Shown here: piece by piece, positions 6,655 through 11,042 of the stretch
Layout of the letters: each line of letters begins with the position of its first letter
Numbering within the stretch: the stretch's first letter is position 1
Assembly (NCBI GenBank): GCA_020442095.1
Contig: JAGRKY010000281.1
Span: forward strand, 1 to 11,042
DNA: 11,042 bases
From: Bauldia sp.
GTDB taxonomy: Bacteria; Pseudomonadota; Alphaproteobacteria; Rhizobiales; Kaistiaceae
Direction of reading: 5' to 3'
Notes under the pieces: generated by a model
Database searches by the model: none
What the model saw: the letters and a program-made list of their open reading frames with translations, nothing else
Told to the model about the DNA's origin: nothing
Program-made: the position numbers and the translations under genes

Positions 6655-7782
6655 ATGAGCATCGAGTCGCTGCTGTCCCGCCAATCATTCGCCGATCCTG
6701 AAGGGATCTGGCGCTGGCGCTCGCTCCTGCCCATTCCCGAAATCGCTCGCATCGTGAGCCTCGGCGAAGGCGACACGCCGCTCCTGCGCAACCAGGCCCG
6801 GCCGGACCTGCCCCTCTTTATCAAGGATGAGACGCGGAACCCGACCGGGTCCCACAAGGATCGCGCCCTGGCGATCGCTGCCGGCCATGCCCTGTCGGAA
6901 GGCGCCCGGGTCATGGCGGTGGTATCGGCCGGGTCAACCGGTCTCTCCAATGCCGCCTATGCGGCGAGGGCGGGGATCGCCAGCGTCGCGATCATGTCGG
7001 CGGGAGCGCCGGACGCGCGCGTCGCGCCGCTTGCCGCCCTCGGCTCACACCTGGTCGAGGTCGACGCCACCATCGACGAGGCGATCGCCGCCCTCACCGG
7101 CCTCGCCGGCCAGAAGGGGCTCTACGTTGCCTCGACCACGCGCTCGGCAAATGCCGTGCAGGCCGAGGCGGCGCGGACGATCGCCTATGAGATCGTCGCC
7201 GACCTCGGCCATGCCCCCGACGTACTGATCGCGCCGGTTGGCGGCGGCGGCACGATCGCGGCGATCCATGCCGGCTTCGTCCAACTCCGCGATGCCGGGC
7301 GGACCGACCGGCTGCCGCAGCTGGTCGCGGTGGTACCGGAGAACTACGACACGCTGGCCCGGGCATTGGCCCAAGGCGTGACCGACGCGGCCGGACTCTT
7401 CGGTATGCCGGCGCCGGCCGGCGGCGAGACGGTTCTCAACAAGATCGCCCACGACCATCCGCCCGATGGCGTCGAGGCCCTTGCTGCCCTTCGTCAATCG
7501 CGCGGCCGTGTGCTCGCCTATCCAGACGCCGCGGCGATTGCCGCGGTCGAGCGGGTGGGGCGCGAGGAGGGCCTGTATGTCGAGCCGTCCAGCGCCATTG
7601 CCTGGCTGGCTCTCGACACGCTGATCGAAGACGGGACGGTCAATGCCGATACGACCACGGTGTTGCTCGCCTGCGGTTCGGGCTTCCGGGAAACGGCGGT
7701 CATGATCGAGGCCGCAGCGCCACACCGGGTGACGGTCGGTCTCGACGACCTGCCCGACGTGCTGGCAGACATCGGCGCGTGA
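6655..7782 (+). CDS. PLP-dependent fold-type II enzyme, threonine-synthase-like
   Basis: 375 residues. The ATG at 6655 is preceded by AGGAGAG (6638-6644) at 10 bases. The PLP lysine is Lys68 in PTGSHKDR (63-70), the counterpart of the threonine synthase PTGSFKDR. The SAGSTGLSNAAYA segment (91-103) corresponds to the cofactor-contacting SSGNTG loop, but with Ser in place of the usual Asn. EAARTIAYEI (171-180) is typical of threonine synthases, GGGG (196-199) is the phosphate-binding loop, and ACGSGFRE lies near the C-terminus. Housekeeping ThrC is unlikely: the gene is beside a transporter and its regulator rather than hom or thrB. More likely it is a catabolic relative acting on a hydroxy-, phospho- or diamino-acid by beta/gamma-elimination or replacement. 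It is transcribed divergently from the importer operon and probably shares its repressor. Confidence 0.9.
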   Translation: MSIESLLSRQSFADPEGIWRWRSLLPIPEIARIVSLGEGDTPLLRNQARPDLPLFIKDETRNPTGSHKDRALAIAAGHALSEGARVMAVVSAGSTGLSNAAYAARAGIASVAIMSAGAPDARVAPLAALGSHLVEVDATIDEAIAALTGLAGQKGLYVASTTRSANAVQAEAARTIAYEIVADLGHAPDVLIAPVGGGGTIAAIHAGFVQLRDAGRTDRLPQLVAVVPENYDTLARALAQGVTDAAGLFGMPAPAGGETVLNKIAHDHPPDGVEALAALRQSRGRVLAYPDAAAIAAVERVGREEGLYVEPSSAIAWLALDTLIEDGTVNADTTTVLLACGSGFRETAVMIEAAAPHRVTVGLDDLPDVLADIGA

Positions 7783-7882
7783 AGCGCGTGGACGCAGGAA
7801 CAAGCGGTGCGTAGTCGCAGGGCTGACGAAACCACCAATTCCGGGGTATGCACGGGCGCGGACGTTGACAGGAAAAGCAGCG

Positions 7883-8707
7883 ATGAGTCGACGCAAATCA
7901 TCACGTGAGACGGTTCCCGTTGCGGGTCCGTCGTTCGAACGGTCGCCGGCGGCGCGATCGCACCAACCTGCCATGTCGTCGGGGAAGGTCCTGCGTCCGG
8001 TCATCCGCATGACCAGCGCCCAATCGGTCGTCGCGCAGCTCGTCGACATGATCCGCACCGGGAACTGGAAAGCCGGAGACCGACTGCCGACCGAGCGCGC
8101 CCTTGCCGAAACCATGGGCGTTGGGCGGTCAACGATCCGCGAGGCGCTCCAGAACCTCGCTGCCCTCAACGTCATCGAAGCGACGGCCGGGCATGGAACG
8201 GTGGTCAAGGCACCTGAACCCGGCGAGTTCTTCCGCGCCGACCTGCTGTCGCTTCTGATCAGCGACACGGCGGCGAACGAGCTCCTCGAGGCGCGGGCGA
8301 TGATCGAACCGGATTGCGCCTGGCTCGCCGCGCGCCGTGGAACGGAGGAGGATATGGCGGCGCTTGCGGCATTGCTCGATGAACACCAGAAGGCGCATGA
8401 CGAGAATCGCTCGGTGGTCCCCTATGGTGCCGGATTCCACGTCCAGCTCGCGCGCACGGCCCACAACCGCGTCGCCGTATCCTTCATGGAGTCGATCCTC
8501 GACCTCCTCGAGGAGCGCGGCAAGCTCGCCGACCAGTTGCCGGGTGCGCGGACAAAGGAACTCGCCGACCATCGCTACCTGTTCAGCCTCGTCTCCCAGC
8601 GCAAGGCCGACGAGGCCCGCCAGGCTATGCTGGAGCATATCGTCACCTGGGCGAGCAGCTATGACGGGACGACCGGGGCCACCTTGCAGGACCTGTGGAC
8701 GACATAG
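7883..8707 (+). CDS. GntR-family transcriptional regulator, FadR/FCD subfamily
   Basis: 274 residues from ATG 7883, chosen because AGGAAA (7870-7875) sits 7 bases before it. A TTG 18 bases upstream is in frame but lacks this support, and ATG 7973 (Met31) has no ribosome site. The N-terminal winged helix is at about 43-108: GDRLPTERALAETMGVGRST, then IREALQNLAALNVIE and a GHGTVV wing. An all-helical FCD ligand domain follows from about 115 to 265, with EARAMIEPD, His186 (GFH), His230 (ADHR) and His252 (LEHI) in the metal/ligand-site positions. The Asp usually four residues before the first His is Gly182. Residues 1-38 are an extra, basic, low-complexity extension. It follows the PLP gene after 100 bases and probably represses both divergent transcripts from the palindrome at 6579-6593. 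Confidence 0.95.
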   Translation: MSRRKSSRETVPVAGPSFERSPAARSHQPAMSSGKVLRPVIRMTSAQSVVAQLVDMIRTGNWKAGDRLPTERALAETMGVGRSTIREALQNLAALNVIEATAGHGTVVKAPEPGEFFRADLLSLLISDTAANELLEARAMIEPDCAWLAARRGTEEDMAALAALLDEHQKAHDENRSVVPYGAGFHVQLARTAHNRVAVSFMESILDLLEERGKLADQLPGARTKELADHRYLFSLVSQRKADEARQAMLEHIVTWASSYDGTTGATLQDLWTT

Positions 8708-8731
8708 CCCGCGGGCGAGGCGCAGGCGGGC
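8707..8731. terminator. Weak GC hairpin in the convergent gap
   Basis: GCCCGC (8707-8712) is complementary to GCGGGC (8726-8731) with a 13-base loop, between the stop of the GntR gene and the stop of the convergent permease gene. The position suits a bidirectional terminator, but there is no T-run and short GC repeats arise easily at this base composition. Treat as tentative. Confidence 0.22.
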
Positions 8732-8741
8732 GGGATGCTTG

Positions 8742-9806
8742 TCAGAGCGCTCGCCGGCCTGATCTCCACGCTCTCAGCCGCTCGAAGACGCGCGGGATGG
8801 AAATCACGGCGATCAGCAGGGCGCCGATATAGACGCTGATGACCTGGCCGGGGATGTTGTTCAGCGCCATGCCGAACGTCACCAGGCCGAGAACCAGGAC
8901 GGCGAGGAATACGCCGAAGATGGAGCCCACGCCGCCCGCGATCGAGACGCCGCCGAGAATGACCATCGTGACGACGTCGAGTTCCCAACCGACGGCGATG
9001 TTCGAGCGCATCGAGCCAAGCCGCGCCGTCAGCAGCGCCCCGGCCAGGCCCGACAGCATTCCGGAAAGCGTGAAGAGCACAAAGCGCAGTCGATTGACCG
9101 GAATACCCGAGAAGCGTGCGGCGACCGGGTTCGAGCCGATAGCGAAAAGCTGGCGACCGACCTTCGTCTTGTGGAGGACGATGCCGAATATCAGGGCGAG
9201 GACGAGAAAGACAAGGAACGAGAGGGGCACCGGCGGAATGAACAGCCATGGGATGCTCGTCTCGGTCATCGGGATGAAATAGGACTGCCCAAGGTCAAGG
9301 AAGCCCGGGGGATATGTCCTGAGCGCCTGGTCGCCGAGGATGACCTGGGTCAGCCCGCGAAAGAGCGACATCGTGCCGATTGTCACGACGATCGACGGCA
9401 GCCGGAAACGCGTAACCAGCGCGCCATTGAAGACGCCGCAGAGCAGCCCGATACCGATGCCGACCACGAACAGCATCGGGGGACTCCACCCGGCTTCGGC
9501 CGCGTAGCCGATGCCCATCGAGGCCAGCGCCACGATCGCCGCGACGGACAGGTCGATGTCGCGCACCAGGATCAGGAGCGCCATGCCGAGGGCGATGATC
9601 GCCTTCTCGGAGAAGTTGGAGGTGGCATCGGCGAGATTGTAGACGTCGAGGAAATACGGTGAGACGAGCGAATTCACCACGATCGTCAGCACGAACAGGA
9701 TGACCAGGATCACGTCCCAGCTGAGGAGCACGTCGCGAGCGCGGCGGGGCGCGGCGTCGAGAACCGCATAGCGGTCTTCCCGTTCGAGGGGCTGCGGCGC
9801 GTTCAT
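8742..9806 (-). CDS. CUT2 sugar ABC transporter permease (RbsC family, RhaQ-like)
   Basis: 354 residues. The ATG at 9806 is chosen because it overlaps the stop of the upstream permease by 4 bases (ATGA, 9803-9806) and begins a soluble, proline-rich leader (MNAPQPLERED) before the first membrane segment (about 31-50). The open frame continues upstream, but only as a shadow of the neighbouring gene. Family marks are DIDLSVAA (83-90), LPSIVVTIGTMSLFRG, SNPVAARFSGIP and the glycine-rich LGGVSIAGGVGSIFG. Eight or more hydrophobic segments are seen. Of the RbsC proteins I remember, rhizobial RhaQ is closest (GDQA, GWELDVVTMVILGG), so rhamnose or a related deoxysugar is a reasonable guess, though not proved. 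It is the last gene of its operon and converges on the GntR gene. Confidence 0.94.
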   Translation of the reverse strand: MNAPQPLEREDRYAVLDAAPRRARDVLLSWDVILVILFVLTIVVNSLVSPYFLDVYNLADATSNFSEKAIIALGMALLILVRDIDLSVAAIVALASMGIGYAAEAGWSPPMLFVVGIGIGLLCGVFNGALVTRFRLPSIVVTIGTMSLFRGLTQVILGDQALRTYPPGFLDLGQSYFIPMTETSIPWLFIPPVPLSFLVFLVLALIFGIVLHKTKVGRQLFAIGSNPVAARFSGIPVNRLRFVLFTLSGMLSGLAGALLTARLGSMRSNIAVGWELDVVTMVILGGVSIAGGVGSIFGVFLAVLVLGLVTFGMALNNIPGQVISVYIGALLIAVISIPRVFERLRAWRSGRRAL

Positions 9807-10816
9807 GCCTTCGCCCTTCCCAGCCAGCCGGTTTCCCGGCCGAGGCGGCGCGCCTCGGGGAGAATGAGCTTGTCGGGCCGATGCTCGGCGCGGGCGTTGA
9901 TGACCACGGCCGCCAGGATGACCGCGCCGGCGATCGCCATCTGCCAGAACGGCGAAATCTGCAGCACGGGGAGCGCGGTGTTGACGATGCCGAGGAAGAG
10001 CGCGCCCAACAGGGTGCCTGCCACCGTGCCGACGCCACCACCGATCGACACGCCGCCGATCACGCATGCGGCGATCACGGTGAGTTCATAGCCACTGGCG
10101 ATCTCGGAATAGGCGACGCCGTAGCGCGCAACCCACAGGTATCCGCAGAGCCCGGAGACGGCGCCCGCGATCGAATAGGCGAGGAATTCCTGCTTGCCCT
10201 GGCTGATGCCGCAGTAACGCGCCGCAAGCGGATTGCCGCCGACGGCGTACAGCCCGCGGCCGGTGCGCGTGAAGTTGAGGAACAGCCAGAAAAGGATCGA
10301 CACCCCGATGGCGATCCAGATCGGCGTGGTCAGCCCGAGGAAGACCTGTTTCGGGAATGCCTGGAAAACCACGCCCATCTCGGAGGCGTTCACCTGATCG
10401 CCGCCGGCGAGGATGATGATCATGCCGCGATAGACCGCGAGCGTTCCAAGCGTGACGACGATCGGCGGTATCGTGAGGAGAGCGACCAGGGCACCGTTGA
10501 TCATGCCGAGCAGCAGTCCCACGGCAACGCCGGCGGCGATCATCAGGACCAGTGGGACCTCGGGGTAATACTGGCTGACCAGAGCCGCGACGAATCCCGA
10601 CAGGGCGAGGTTGGCGGCGACCGAGAGGTCGATGCCGCGGGTCAGGATGACGACCATCTGCGCCAGCGCGAGCATGAACAGCACCGACGTCTCGGTGAGC
10701 ATGTCGCTGATGTTCTGCCAGCGGATGAAGACCGGATCGTAGGAGCCGATCAAGATGACTCCGATGACCAGGATCAGGGCGAGGATGAGTTCGCGCGATT
10801 TCAGGAGCGAGGTCAC
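9803..10816 (-). CDS. CUT2 sugar ABC transporter permease (RbsC family, RhaP-like)
   Basis: 337 residues with a GTG start at 10816. The start is supported by the GTGA overlap with the stop of the upstream ATPase (10813-10816) and a GAAGGGAAG ribosome site just before it. Family motifs are RGIDLSVAANLAL (60-72), IPPIVVTLGTLAVYRG, GGNPLAARYCGI and IGGVSIGGGVGTVAGTLLGALFLG. Hydrophobic segments run through most of the protein, followed by a basic cytoplasmic tail (about residues 307-337). It pairs with the second permease to form the channel. From memory it is most like rhizobial RhaP (the segment ending SPFWQMAI, then NARAEH). The gene order ATPase-permease-permease matches rhaT-rhaP-rhaQ, but the binding-protein gene that would settle the substrate is outside the window. 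Confidence 0.95.
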   Translation of the reverse strand: MTSLLKSRELILALILVIGVILIGSYDPVFIRWQNISDMLTETSVLFMLALAQMVVILTRGIDLSVAANLALSGFVAALVSQYYPEVPLVLMIAAGVAVGLLLGMINGALVALLTIPPIVVTLGTLAVYRGMIIILAGGDQVNASEMGVVFQAFPKQVFLGLTTPIWIAIGVSILFWLFLNFTRTGRGLYAVGGNPLAARYCGISQGKQEFLAYSIAGAVSGLCGYLWVARYGVAYSEIASGYELTVIAACVIGGVSIGGGVGTVAGTLLGALFLGIVNTALPVLQISPFWQMAIAGAVILAAVVINARAEHRPDKLILPEARRLGRETGWLGRAKA

Positions 10817-11042
10817 GCGGCTTCCCTTCGTGCGCCGGTTGCCGCGCCGACGATCGCCTCGGCACTCCAGCGGCCGCGCTCGAACTCCTCCACGATGCGG
10901 CCTTCCTTCATGACGATCAGGCGGTCGGCGAGCCCCATGACTTCCGGCAGCTCCGACGAGATCAGGACGACTGCAAGTCCTTCGCCGGCAAGCTCGCCGA
11001 TGAACTCATGGACCGCGGCCTTCGAGCCGATGTCGATGCCCT
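10813..11042 (-). CDS. CUT2 sugar ABC transporter ATP-binding protein (RbsA type), C-terminal fragment
   Basis: The gene enters from the right edge and ends at TGA 10815-10813. The 75 visible residues read GIDIGSKAAVHEFIGELAGE, then GLAVVLISSELPEVMGLADR, then LIVMKEGRIV and a short tail ending GARREAA. This is the end of the second nucleotide-binding domain of RbsA/MglA/RhaT-type double ATPases: the segment after Walker B and D-loop (usually TRGIDIGAK) and the degenerate switch region in which ISSELPE replaces the usual His. Such proteins are normally about 500 residues, so roughly 85% lies outside the window. It overlaps the downstream permease start by 4 bases (GTGA) and powers that importer. 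Confidence 0.93.
   Translation of the reverse strand, partial: GIDIGSKAAVHEFIGELAGEGLAVVLISSELPEVMGLADRLIVMKEGRIVEEFERGRWSAEAIVGAATGARREAA

Noticed and set aside
7865..7882. TTG start for the GntR gene
   Set aside because: ATG 7883 has AGGAAA at a good distance; the TTG adds six residues with no support.
7045..8268. 407-residue minus-strand open frame across the PLP and GntR genes
   Set aside because: It is antisense to two motif-bearing genes, has Arg/Gly-rich composition and no domain.
1..11042. Search for insertion sequences, tandem repeats, CRISPR arrays, tRNA or rRNA genes
   Set aside because: No transposase motifs, repeated units, target duplications, cloverleaf-like sequences or rRNA-like stretches were seen by eye.

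Overview
The window is about two-thirds G+C and gene-dense, with 4-base stop/start overlaps and high-GC codon choice throughout. The gene families (CUT1 and RbsC-type sugar ABC importers, FCD-type GntR regulator, creatininase family) suggest an alphaproteobacterium, most likely of the Hyphomicrobiales/Rhizobiales type. This placement is inferred from gene content only; there is no rRNA or other phylogenetic marker here.

Left edge (1-1361, plus strand): the 3' end of a dipeptide/oligopeptide ABC transporter ATPase, overlapped by 4 bases by an uncharacterised gene. Its product looks like a remote relative of the DUF1028 Ntn-hydrolase-like proteins and may belong to DUF6963. A 134-base convergent gap with a hairpin follows.

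Centre (1496-8707): a self-contained divergent locus. Leftward from about 6.5 kb runs an operon of solute-binding protein, two CUT1 (MalF/MalG-type) permeases, a MalK/UgpC-type ATPase and a creatininase-family metal amidohydrolase. Rightward run a threonine-synthase-like PLP enzyme and a GntR/FadR-type repressor. The 130-base divergent region holds two face-to-face promoter candidates and a perfect 6-3-6 palindrome (6579-6593) that overlaps the -35 of one and the expected start site of the other. It is the obvious candidate operator for the GntR protein. No sugar kinase, dehydrogenase or isomerase is present. The enzymes supplied are a PLP lyase/synthase-like protein and an amidohydrolase, so the imported compound may contain nitrogen rather than being a plain sugar.

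Right edge (8742-11042, minus strand): the last three genes of a CUT2 (ribose/rhamnose-type) ABC importer: the C-terminal end of an RbsA-type double ATPase and two RbsC-type permeases that most resemble rhizobial RhaP and RhaQ. They are joined by GTGA and ATGA overlaps and converge on the GntR gene with only 34 bases between.

The most interesting non-coding structure is a perfect 13-bp hairpin (5215-5245) between the binding-protein gene and the first permease gene. Its 3' arm contains the annotated start codon and its loop carries the Shine-Dalgarno bases. No tRNA, rRNA, mobile element or CRISPR array is visible, and no gap between genes exceeds 300 bases.
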